Assembly (NCBI GenBank): GCA_027492915.1
Contig: JAPUDW010000444.1
Span: 1-32,492, forward strand
DNA from: Bacteroidota bacterium
GTDB taxonomy: Bacteria > Chloroflexota > Anaerolineae > Aggregatilineales > Phototrophicaceae
Direction of reading: 5' to 3'
DNA: 32,492 nt
In this document: positions 24,659 to 31,544 of the stretch, one piece after another
Position numbering within the stretch: the stretch's first letter is position 1
How the letters are laid out: the number at the start of each line of letters is the position of its first letter
Notes under the pieces: model-generated
What the model was told of the DNA's origin: nothing
The model's database searches: none
What the model saw: the letters and a program-made list of their open reading frames with translations, nothing else
Made by a program: the position numbers and the translations under genes

Positions 24659-25240
24659 TTACGCGCCGCGCTTGGGTACGTAGCGCAGGAGGACGACACC
24701 GCTTTTGAGCGTTTTTGATTCCAGTAAGTTGAATTGCATCTGGTTGAGGTTGACGAACAGCGGCTTACCCTTGCCTAGAATAGTCGGGTTGATATTGAAG
24801 CGGTATTCGTCGATCAGGTTAAGCTGCATGAAGGTTTGCGCGAGGTTCGGGCTGCCGAGGAACCAGATGTCTTTACCCGGCTGTGCTTTAAGCACGTTGA
24901 TCTGCTCGGCGATGTTGTCTTTGATGAGCAGCGTTTTGGGGTTGTCGTTCCATTCGATCTTGTCCAGTGTGCGTGACACGACGACCTTGGTCGCACTATC
25001 CAGCCATGCGACATGGTTGCGTTCGGCGGGTGTGCTGTCAGGGTTATCGGGGACGGTCAACCAGTAACCCGCCATACCTTCGTAGGTGCGGCGACCCCAG
25101 ATGACGGCATCGGTCACATCATGCATGGCGTAGGCGTAAGCTTCGAGGTCGCTGTCGTAGGTAATCCAGTCGAGTTCGTCGTTCGGGCCGGCGATCATGC
25201 CATCGAGCGAGAGGTGGAGCATCAGGACGATTTTACGCAT
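24659..25240 (-). CDS. Dihydrofolate reductase-family (RibD C-terminal) protein
   Basis: A 193-residue NADPH-binding-fold protein of the RibD C-terminal/YyaP group. Seen: the opening KIVLMLHLSLDGMIAGPNDELDW, the cofactor motif WGRRTYEGMAGYW, TKVVVSRTLDKIEWNDN, and the second nucleotide-binding segment GKDIWFLGSPNLAQTFMQLNLIDEYRFNINPTILGKG (a loop before the C-terminal strands). It is not the folate-pathway FolA, which has a different motif set. Substrate is unknown. AAGGAG precedes the ATG with good spacing. It appears monocistronic. Confidence 0.88.
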   Translation of the reverse strand: MRKIVLMLHLSLDGMIAGPNDELDWITYDSDLEAYAYAMHDVTDAVIWGRRTYEGMAGYWLTVPDNPDSTPAERNHVAWLDSATKVVVSRTLDKIEWNDNPKTLLIKDNIAEQINVLKAQPGKDIWFLGSPNLAQTFMQLNLIDEYRFNINPTILGKGKPLFVNLNQMQFNLLESKTLKSGVVLLRYVPKRGA

Positions 25241-25352
25241 GGTGGTGTCTCCTTAGTTTTCATGCAATCATGTATTTGCTTGGTCGAATAACTGCATCAT
25301 ATCACGCCTCGAAACCGGCTGTCTTGAAAAAAACGGACAACTTTGACGCGCA

Positions 25353-25381
25353 TTGACAAGCCCGATGGCGGGTGCTATCGT
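25353..25381 (+). promoter_or_regulatory. Sigma-70-type promoter of the cobalamin riboswitch operon
   Basis: TTGACA (25353-25358, perfect) and TATCGT (25376-25381, four of six) are spaced by 17 bases, placing the transcript start just upstream of the riboswitch. It has the same layout as the promoter of the aap operon. Confidence 0.6.
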
Positions 25382-25394
25382 ATGCGGTAGTATT

Positions 25395-25576
25395 CAATGG
25401 ATGAGGGTGCGCCCACCGCCCGGATGCGTGGCGCACAATGGGGGAAGCTGGTTGAAGTCCAGCGCTGTCCCGCAACGGTAAAAAAGTCGATAGTCAATCG
25501 TCTTTAGTGATTAGCCTAAGATAAAAGCTAAACGCAAAGACCGTGACTGGAAATTTTTAAGCCCGATAACCCGCCT
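25395..25576 (+). promoter_or_regulatory. Cobalamin (B12) riboswitch
   Basis: Adenosyl- or other cobalamin-sensing aptamer. Conserved parts are readable in order: GGTGCGCCCACCG paired with GTGGCGCAC, the GGGGAAGCTGGTTGAAGTCC block with core AGCGCTGTCCCGCAACGGTAA, a variable peripheral arm, and the closing B12 box GCCCGATAACCCGCC at 25561-25575. The peripheral stems hold internal variation compared with the textbook consensus. A terminator follows 70 bases on, so ligand binding probably stops transcription before the downstream transport genes. Confidence 0.9.
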
Positions 25577-25645
25577 TCATCTCGTACTCGAGTACCACCT
25601 TCGAGGCAAAGGGGGATCGGGCATGGACGTTTGTCGCACATGCTC

Positions 25646-25667
25646 CCCGCTACCCGGCGGGTTTTTT
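25646..25667 (+). terminator. Riboswitch-controlled intrinsic terminator
   Basis: CCCGC (25646-25650) pairs with GCGGG (25657-25661) around TACCCG and is followed by TTTTTT. It lies between the B12 aptamer and the first gene. The region between box and terminator (palindromic CTCGTACTCGAG) may provide the antiterminator. Confidence 0.75.
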
Positions 25668-25758
25668 GTTCCGGGCGGAACGGTTCCGCATCCATCCCTT
25701 CTCACCTTGAAGTACGGCACTCGCCTATCACCCTTTTATGCTTCGAGGAGGAGCGTCC

Positions 25759-26952
25759 ATGAAGTCTCGTTTGTCCCTTATTCTATTAGCGTTATTGACA
25801 ACGGTTGGTGCAGTGCTGCCCGCAGCGGCACAAGCCCCAACCGCGAACTTGGCGGATGAATGCGTCAGCACATTTGACGAAAACACCGATTATTTCCCCG
25901 AAAAAGTGACGGTTGATGCCGCATCGGGCTTCGATGTCGAGTACCACAACAACTACAAAGTCGTGACCGTGAATACCCCGTGGCAGGGTGCAGAAGCCGC
26001 GCTGGTTTACCTGCTGGTACAGTGCGGCACACCCGCACCGGAAGGGATCGAGGCAGCCGCCACGATTGAAGTGCCGGTTAACAGCGTGGTGTCGATGTCA
26101 ACCTCATTCCTGCCGCACCTGACCACTCAAGACCTGTTGGGTAAAGTCGTCGGTGTGGATTCGGCACTGTATACCAGCAACGAAACGATTACAGCCGGTG
26201 TAGCGGATGGCACGATTGCTGAGGTCGGTGGCGGTGGTGGTGGTACGGAGGTCGATGTCGAGACCTTGATCGACCTTGAGCCGGGGCTGGTGCTGGCACA
26301 AAGCTACAGCGCAGACGATACCTCGTATGCCGCGATGCAGCAGGCCGGTTTGCCGGTCGTCATCGACTCGGATTACCTCGACGCGACTCCCTTGGGCGTG
26401 GCGGAATGGGGCAAGTTCATCAGCGTGTTCTTTAATACGGAAGCCGCCGCCCAGGAGTCCTTCGAGGGTGTGAACGACCGTTACGAAGCAGTCGCCACTT
26501 TAGCCAAGAACGCCGAAAGTCAGCCGACGGTGTTCGCCAACACACCCTTCAGCGGCACTTGGTACATGCCCGGTGGCGCTAGCTACGTGGCGACCCTCAT
26601 TCGCGATGCGGGTGGTGATTACCTGTGGGCGGACGACGAGACCACCGGCAGCATTATGCTGAGTTTGGAAGAAGTGCTGGATGCAGCGGTGGATGCCGAT
26701 TACTGGATCAATATTTACCAGAACGCAGCGGCGGATGTGCTGGCGCTGGACGAACGGCTGGACGAATTCGCAGCGTTCAAGAGTGGGCATCTGTACACCA
26801 ACAACGCGCGGGTGAATGCCAACTTCGGCAGCGACTTCTACGAGAACGGTTACGCCAACCCCGATGTGCTGTTGAGCGATCTGGTGAAGGTATTCCACCC
26901 TGACCTGCTGCCGGATCATGAACTCTACTACTACGCGCAGTTAAGTCAGTAG
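25759..26952 (+). CDS. ABC transporter substrate-binding protein under B12 control
   Basis: Exported receptor of 397 residues, probably for cobalamin or a precursor. The ATG at 25759 follows GGAGGA; the signal peptide MKSRLSLILLALLTTVGAVL ends about AAA-Q (residue 24). Type III (BtuF/FhuD-like) binding-protein features are seen: STSFLPHLTTQDLLGKVVGV, VETLIDLEPGLVLAQSY, AMQQAGLPVVIDSDY, AEWGKFISVFFNTEAAAQ and NPDVLLSDLVKVFHP. A run of six glycines occurs at about residue 161. Substrate assignment rests on the riboswitch. The next transport gene, 450 bases away, codes for another binding-family protein; the permease is third. It may be in one transcript with them, or terminated in the repeat-rich gap. 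Confidence 0.85.
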   Translation: MKSRLSLILLALLTTVGAVLPAAAQAPTANLADECVSTFDENTDYFPEKVTVDAASGFDVEYHNNYKVVTVNTPWQGAEAALVYLLVQCGTPAPEGIEAAATIEVPVNSVVSMSTSFLPHLTTQDLLGKVVGVDSALYTSNETITAGVADGTIAEVGGGGGGTEVDVETLIDLEPGLVLAQSYSADDTSYAAMQQAGLPVVIDSDYLDATPLGVAEWGKFISVFFNTEAAAQESFEGVNDRYEAVATLAKNAESQPTVFANTPFSGTWYMPGGASYVATLIRDAGGDYLWADDETTGSIMLSLEEVLDAAVDADYWINIYQNAAADVLALDERLDEFAAFKSGHLYTNNARVNANFGSDFYENGYANPDVLLSDLVKVFHPDLLPDHELYYYAQLSQ

Positions 26953-27054
26953 TCGATAGTCGTGGGCCAGCGTAATGTTGTCCCACAAAAATTGGATTAT
27001 GTAAGGACGCGATATAGATGGTTGATGAAATGATTCGTTAATTGGGGATAAGAC

Positions 27055-27078
27055 GGACGAGATGTATCTAGTCCCTAC
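27055..27078. repeat. Palindromic element ending CCCTAC
   Basis: GGACGAGAT (27055-27063) and ATCTAGTCC (27066-27074) are reverse complements with one mismatch, followed by CTAC. Confidence 0.45.
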
Positions 27079-27150
27079 CCAATATTTATTTCGTAGGGAC
27101 GCAATAATGATCTTTAACGATTAAACACGGAGTTAAACCCTGATCTCTCG

Positions 27151-27177
27151 TAGGGAATGGTCTCAGACCATTCCGTT
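27151..27177. repeat. Perfect palindrome in GTAGGG-type element
   Basis: GGAATGGTCT (27154-27163) and AGACCATTCC (27165-27174) are perfect reverse complements around one base, preceded by TAG. Closely related to the element at 7260-7285. Confidence 0.65.
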
Positions 27178-27183
27178 TGCCTC

Positions 27184-27227
27184 CCCTCTCCAAGCTGTAC
27201 TCAGCAAATTGGAGAGGGGGGTGAGGT
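27184..27227. repeat. Perfect CCCCTCTCCAA hairpin repeat
   Basis: CCCCTCTCCAA (27184-27194) pairs perfectly with TTGGAGAGGGG (27210-27220), 15-base loop, followed by GGTGAGG. Same family as 4804-4874 in opposite orientation. Confidence 0.65.
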
Positions 27228-27339
27228 TATCCGTCCTAATTTGTAAAACTTCATCAAGCTGTCCGTTGGTATCTACTTATCGAATTTAATTATCAACGGT
27301 AAATATCGCGTCCGTATGTGGTCAAGAAATAGGTTATAT

Positions 27340-27368
27340 GTAGGGGGTTGCCGCCGGTAAACCCCTAC
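27340..27368. repeat. GTAGGGG...CCCCTAC palindrome
   Basis: GTAGGGG (27340-27346) and CCCCTAC (27362-27368) pair exactly; inside, TT faces AA. It sits about 33 bases before the next start codon. Confidence 0.55.
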
Positions 27369-27401
27369 CGCAGCGATGTTTGTAAAAGGTAAGGAGGCGG
27401 T

Positions 27402-28310
27402 ATGCGTATCGTATCCCTGTTACCGAGCAGCACCGAGATTGTGTGCGCGTTGGGGTTGGAGGCCGATCTGGTCGGGCGGTCGCATGAGTGTGACTATCCG
27501 GCGGGGATCGAGGCACTGCCCGCCCTGACTGCACCGCGCTTCGACCCGACCGGTACCAGCCTTGAGGTAGACGAACGGGTGAAGGCCGCGTTGCAAGATG
27601 CCACATCCGTATACACGATTGACGCAGCCTTACTCGAACAGCTTGCGCCGGATGTGGTCATTACCCAGACGCAGTGCGAGGTGTGCGCGGTGAGTTACGC
27701 CGAGGTCGAGCGGGTGGTGTGCGACCAACTGCACTCGTCGGCGGCGATTGTGGCACTGGAACCGAACACGCTGGCGGATGTGTATGCCGATATTCAGCGC
27801 GTGGCGGACGCGGTGGGCTTGCCCGAACGCGGCATGCGTGTCGTGGCCGATATGCAAACGCGGATGCAGGCGATTGCTGATGATACGGTGCATGTGGCTC
27901 GACCACGCGTGGCGACGCTCGAATGGCTCGACCCGTTGATGTCGGCAGGGAACTGGATACCGCAATTGGTTGAGATGGCGGGTGGTACCAACCTGTTCGG
28001 TGAGGCGGGTGTGCATTCGCCGTGGCTGCGCTGGGACGAACTGCTGGCGGCTGACCCCGATATGCTGGTGATTTTGCCGTGCGGTTACGATATTCCCAAG
28101 GCGCGCGAAGAACTCGAACTGCTGTCGCGTCGTCCAGCGTGGACAGCGCTCAAAGCGGTACGGGGCAACCGTGTGTATGTGACGGATGGCAACCAATATT
28201 TCAACCGACCGGGGCCACGCTTGGCGGAGTCACTCGAAATTTTGGCCGAGATTATGCATCCCGAATGTTTCGATTTCGGGCATGAGGGGCGCGGTTGGGA
28301 ACGGCTGTAG
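27402..28310 (+). CDS. Cobalamin-binding-family protein without signal peptide (BtuF-like)
   Basis: A 302-residue type III binding-protein fold, starting at once with MRIVSLLPSSTEIVCALGL, the standard first strand and helix of BtuF-family proteins, so no export signal is present. Further family marks are GRSHECDYP (25-33), LAPDVVITQTQCEVCAV with Cys92 and Cys95, a long connecting helix, VATLEWLDPLMSAGNWIPQL, AGGTNLFG, DPDMLVILPCGYD and the C-terminal FNRPGPRLAESLEILAEIMHP. AAGGAGG precedes the ATG. Cytoplasmic relatives annotated as cobalamin-binding proteins are common next to B12 genes; their job is unclear, possibly metabolite or cofactor handling rather than transport. It belongs to the riboswitch locus. 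Confidence 0.85.
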   Translation: MRIVSLLPSSTEIVCALGLEADLVGRSHECDYPAGIEALPALTAPRFDPTGTSLEVDERVKAALQDATSVYTIDAALLEQLAPDVVITQTQCEVCAVSYAEVERVVCDQLHSSAAIVALEPNTLADVYADIQRVADAVGLPERGMRVVADMQTRMQAIADDTVHVARPRVATLEWLDPLMSAGNWIPQLVEMAGGTNLFGEAGVHSPWLRWDELLAADPDMLVILPCGYDIPKAREELELLSRRPAWTALKAVRGNRVYVTDGNQYFNRPGPRLAESLEILAEIMHPECFDFGHEGRGWERL

Positions 28311-28376
28311 GCTGGTCTTATGAGCGCCTAACGGTTCTGTGCTACCCTGATGTGGGTTAAGCACAGGAGGTCTGAT

Positions 28377-29516
28377 ATGAAACGGCGATACATCACACTC
28401 ATCTTGTTATTCGGGCTGCTGGTTTCCGCGCAGGGCAGCTTATCGGCGCAGGGCAGCTTATCGGTGCAGTCTGGTGTGAGCGCCTCGCGGGTGGCGCGGC
28501 TGGCGAAGGGGGTCAACGTCACGCGCTGGTTCTGGCTGAACGAGGACACATCCGACGACCACTACCGCAGTTATATGAGCGATGAGCAGATGCAGGCCAT
28601 TCGCGATGCGGGGTTCACCCACATTCGTCTGCCGATTGAGCCGAAAATCTTGCTGGATGAATATTTTCCTGACCAGATTGATGAGGCGCTGCTGGGTTAT
28701 TTGGATGCCGCGATTGCCCGATTTACGGCGCATGATCTGGCGGTGATCGTCGATATTCATGCGTGGGAAGATGAGTTCAAGTCACGTCTGATGATCGACA
28801 CCGAAATGCAGAACGATTTCGCCATTATGTGGCGAACACTGGCCGCGCACTTCAGCAGCACCGACCCTGAAATGGTGTACTTTGAAGTGATGAACGAACC
28901 CGCGCCGGAGAATAAAGATATGTGGCCGCCGCTGCAAGAGAAGTTTGCCGCTGCTATCCGTGAAGGTGCGCCCGAACACACCATTATCGTCGGTGGGCCG
29001 GATTGGAACTCCATCGGCGGTTTGTTGATGCTCCAACCGCTTGCGGATACCAACATCGTCTACAACTTCCACTTCTACGAGCCGTTCATTTTTACGCATC
29101 AGGGCGCAACATGGTCGGATGAAACAGTGGCGTTGTTCAGGGGGCTGCCGTATCCCTCAGTAAACGGGCGCTGCGGTGAACTCCCGAACTTTAAGACACA
29201 GGCGGCCAATGATTGGGCATACGGCTACTGCAACAACGAAACGTGGGATGCCAACACCATCGACGGGCGCATGAAACAGGCGGCGGATTGGGCAGCGCAC
29301 TATGGCGTACCACTAACCGCGAACGAATTCGGCGTGTATCCCCTCGCCGCGCCCTACAGCGACCGTTTGCAGTGGCTGGAAGATGTCCGCACGGCGTTTG
29401 AACGCCACAGCATCGGTTGGTCACTCTGGGGATACGATGATGGCTTCGGTTTGGATTACACCAGCAGCCGTGGCATGGATAAGGCTGTACTCACCGTATT
29501 AGGCATGAACATATAA
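28377..29516 (+). CDS. Secreted GH5-family glycoside hydrolase (cellulase-like)
   Basis: Exported retaining endoglycosidase, 379 residues from the ATG at 28377 (AGGAGG upstream; an earlier in-frame ATG at 28350 lacks one). The signal peptide is MKRRYITLILLFGLLVSAQ. GH5 features: KGVNVTRWFW, THIRLPIEPK, VIVDIHAW, the acid/base in VMNEP (Glu174), NFHFYEPF with His232 and Tyr234, the nucleophile in LTANEFG (Glu317) and GWSLWGYDDGFG. All catalytic positions are present. The substrate may be a beta-1,4 or beta-1,3 glucan or mannan. It stands between B12 genes and ends 6 bases before the permease start. The link to B12 uptake is unexplained. Confidence 0.88.
   Translation: MKRRYITLILLFGLLVSAQGSLSAQGSLSVQSGVSASRVARLAKGVNVTRWFWLNEDTSDDHYRSYMSDEQMQAIRDAGFTHIRLPIEPKILLDEYFPDQIDEALLGYLDAAIARFTAHDLAVIVDIHAWEDEFKSRLMIDTEMQNDFAIMWRTLAAHFSSTDPEMVYFEVMNEPAPENKDMWPPLQEKFAAAIREGAPEHTIIVGGPDWNSIGGLLMLQPLADTNIVYNFHFYEPFIFTHQGATWSDETVALFRGLPYPSVNGRCGELPNFKTQAANDWAYGYCNNETWDANTIDGRMKQAADWAAHYGVPLTANEFGVYPLAAPYSDRLQWLEDVRTAFERHSIGWSLWGYDDGFGLDYTSSRGMDKAVLTVLGMNI
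28428..28463 (+). repeat. 18-bp tandem duplication in the GH5 signal peptide
   Basis: GCGCAGGGCAGCTTATCG occurs twice in a row (28428-28445, 28446-28463), giving the repeated residues SAQGSLSAQGSLS at the cleavage region. A third partial unit GTGCAG follows. The frame is kept. Confidence 0.85.
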
Positions 29517-29522
29517 AAGGCT

Positions 29523-30632
29523 ATGGACACGACGACCGGCACACCCATTCAGTCAGCGACCGTCACCCGCAGCGCGATGCGGCGGTCAGCATCCACCACC
29601 CGCACTGGTTGGTTGGTGGTATTAGGCTGCCTGCTGCTTGTGGTATTTATACTGAGTTTGGTGTTGGGGTCGGTCAATATTCCGGTGGGTGATGTGCTGA
29701 CGATTTTAACCGGAGGTACACCTGCACGGTCAACATGGACGACAATTGTGCTGGACTTTCGGCTGCCGAAAGCGCTCACGGCATTGTTGGCTGGTGCGGC
29801 GTTGGGGGTTAGCGGCTTGCAGATGCAAACGTTGTTCCGCAACCCGCTGGCAGACCCGTTCGTGCTAGGTGTCAGTTCCGGCGCGAGTTTGGGCGTGGCG
29901 CTGGTCGTGTTGGGGGTTGGCACAACCGGCGCGGTGATGTTAGCAGGGCTGGGCTTAACCGGCGACCTCGGCCTGACGTTCGCGGCCTTCTTGGGCGCGG
30001 CAGTCACGCTGATGATCGTGGTCAGTGTGGCGGCGCGGGTGCAAAGCGTGATGACGCTGCTCATCTTAGGCTTGATGTTCGGCTATGTGACGAGCGCCAT
30101 TGTTACGCTGCTCCTGTACTTCAGCATCACCGAGCGCCTGAAAGCCTATATGAGTTGGACGTTCGGCAGCTTCGCGGCAGTCACATGGGGGCAGATGCCG
30201 ATTTTTATTCCGGTGATTATTGCCAGCATCGTTATCGCGTTTCTGCTGAGTAAGCCGCTAAACGCGCTTCTGCTCGGTGAGGGGTATGCCCGCAGCATGG
30301 GCATGAACGTGCGGCGTGGTCGGCTGATGATTATCGTGAGTACGGCGCTGCTGGCGGGAACGGTCACCGCGTTTTGCGGCCCGATTGGCTTCCTCGGTTT
30401 GGCGGTGCCGCACCTGTGCCGTGCGCTGCTGGGTACCTCCGACCACCGTTTGTTGATTCCATCGACGGTGTTGATGGGCGGGATACTGGCGCTGGTGGCG
30501 GATATGATCGCACAGATGCCGGGGAACCAGACGGTGCTGCCGTTGAACGCCGTTACCTCGCTCATCGGTGCGCCGGTCGTCATCTGGGTCATTCTGCGGC
30601 GGCGCAACTTGCGGCAGACCTTCGGGGGTTGA
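29523..30632 (+). CDS. btuC: FecCD-type ABC permease, BtuC-like
   Basis: Inner-membrane permease of the siderophore/cobalamin type, 369 residues with about ten helices. Family marks: LDFRLPKALTALLAGAALGVSG, LQMQTLFRNPLADPFVLGVSSGASLG (the classic FecCD motif), GLMFGYVTSAIVTLLLYF, ARSMGMNVRR, which contacts the ATPase, and FCGPIGFLGLAVPHLCRALLG. It starts six bases after the GH5 stop, with AAAGG overlapping the junction, so translation is probably coupled to that gene. B12 specificity is inferred from the riboswitch. No ATPase gene follows; the next gene is on the other strand. Confidence 0.88.
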   Translation: MDTTTGTPIQSATVTRSAMRRSASTTRTGWLVVLGCLLLVVFILSLVLGSVNIPVGDVLTILTGGTPARSTWTTIVLDFRLPKALTALLAGAALGVSGLQMQTLFRNPLADPFVLGVSSGASLGVALVVLGVGTTGAVMLAGLGLTGDLGLTFAAFLGAAVTLMIVVSVAARVQSVMTLLILGLMFGYVTSAIVTLLLYFSITERLKAYMSWTFGSFAAVTWGQMPIFIPVIIASIVIAFLLSKPLNALLLGEGYARSMGMNVRRGRLMIIVSTALLAGTVTAFCGPIGFLGLAVPHLCRALLGTSDHRLLIPSTVLMGGILALVADMIAQMPGNQTVLPLNAVTSLIGAPVVIWVILRRRNLRQTFGG

Positions 30633-30634
30633 GA

Positions 30635-30670
30635 ACCCTCATCCTAAATCCTTCTCCCTCAGGGCGAAGG
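30635..30670 (+). repeat. CCCTCATCC / cttctccctcagggcgaag element after the permease gene
   Basis: CCTTCTCCCT (30650-30659) faces AGGGCGAAGG (30661-30670) with one mismatch and a one-base centre. It is a diverged member of the CCCTCACCC family seen at 4804 and 27184, and may act as the operon terminator, though no clear T-run follows. Confidence 0.45.
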
Positions 30671-30723
30671 ACTTTCAAACAATTGTAAGCTAAATCATGA
30701 TCAGCGATCTGTTGAAATTTATA

Positions 30724-30762
30724 ACATTAAATCTTGGCGTTCTTGACGGTTCAAATTTTTTG
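30724..30762 (+). repeat. Interspersed cttggcg-type repeat
   Basis: CATTAAATCTTGGCG, then TTCTTGACGGTTCAA and ATTTTTTGC. It matches 19767-19810 except for an 8-base difference in the middle. Confidence 0.6.
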
Positions 30763-30780
30763 CTTGTTACTTTCGATATT

Positions 30781-31395
30781 CTACTTGGATAAATGATGAC
30801 AATCGTTGGAGCGTTCGAGGTTCCAACGGTCTTGCCCCTCGTTTTGATACCAATGGGTGATGGAGGTGCGCCGGATTTCGGGCATGGCGCGATCTATCAC
30901 TGCCTCGCCATAGCCAAAGAAATAACCGAACGACATTTGCAAGAACGCGCCGTGCGACACAATCACCAGTGTTTTGCCCGTGTGCTGCTGGATGACGCGG
31001 TTCAGCGCCAAATTCACTCGCAGCCCGAACTCGATGCGGCTCTCGAACCCCTCAATCCAGCGGTAGTACGCTTTGTGCGCTTTCGGCACTTCACCCCATC
31101 GCCGCATAAATTCGTCCGCCTCGATACTGCCGTCGTCGCTGCGCCATTCCTCAAAGTCGCGGTCGTGGGTGACAGGTACGTTAAAAGCGGGCGCGATAAT
31201 ATCAGCCGTTTCTTTAGCGCGGCGTTCGGGGCTGCTGATGAACACATCCGGTTTGATCTCGCCCGTGTGCGTCAGGCGGTCGCGCAGCCGTTCAGCCTGC
31301 GCGATACCTTCCGGCGAGAGGCCGAGGTCGCCCATTTTCCCGTCGATTAGCCCATCCATATTTTCGGCGTGGCGAATGAGATATAAGTGTGTCAA
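30781..31395 (-). CDS. Histidine phosphatase-family protein
   Basis: A 204-residue phosphatase or mutase of the branch-1 histidine phosphatase superfamily. The phosphohistidine is in LYLIRHAE at residues 4-11 (RHA in place of the usual RHG). Other marks are SSPERRAKETADI, the catalytic Glu in DRDFEEW, and the second histidine in TLVIVSHGAFLQM. The start is TTG at 31395, supported by GAGGGG eight bases upstream. Substrate is unknown, as is common in this family. It is convergent with the permease gene. Confidence 0.9.
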   Translation of the reverse strand: MTHLYLIRHAENMDGLIDGKMGDLGLSPEGIAQAERLRDRLTHTGEIKPDVFISSPERRAKETADIIAPAFNVPVTHDRDFEEWRSDDGSIEADEFMRRWGEVPKAHKAYYRWIEGFESRIEFGLRVNLALNRVIQQHTGKTLVIVSHGAFLQMSFGYFFGYGEAVIDRAMPEIRRTSITHWYQNEGQDRWNLERSNDCHHLSK

Positions 31396-31478
31396 TTCAA
31401 ACCCCTCTATCTATTAGGCGGTAGTGGTCATTGGGTAAGTGATGTTGCCTGATGTAAACAATTATAGATGCCCAATTG

Positions 31479-31502
31479 TAGGGACGTAGCGGTGCTACGT
31501 CC
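31479..31502. repeat. GTAGGGACGTAGC palindrome
   Basis: GGACGTAGC (31482-31490) pairs perfectly with GCTACGTCC (31494-31502) around GGT, preceded by GTAG; another member of the palindrome family, downstream of the sugar isomerase gene. Confidence 0.65.
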
Positions 31503-31544
31503 GCGCCACCAAACCACATTCGCCACTTACTTTGCAACCACCAC

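Larger units (their letters stand above)
26953..27401. other. Gene-free gap with several palindromic elements
   Basis: About 450 bases inside the B12 locus without a gene. It contains four hairpin elements, listed separately, and half-elements such as GTAGGGACGC (27093 onward). If the B12 genes form one operon these would all be transcribed. Confidence 0.6.

Noticed and set aside
25623..25859. Open frame crossing the riboswitch terminator
   Set aside because: It overlaps the terminator and the signal peptide of the binding protein in another frame.
27402..28310. The second B12-locus protein as a secreted receptor
   Set aside because: It has no signal peptide or lipobox; the ribosome-binding site fixes the start at MRIVSLLPSS.
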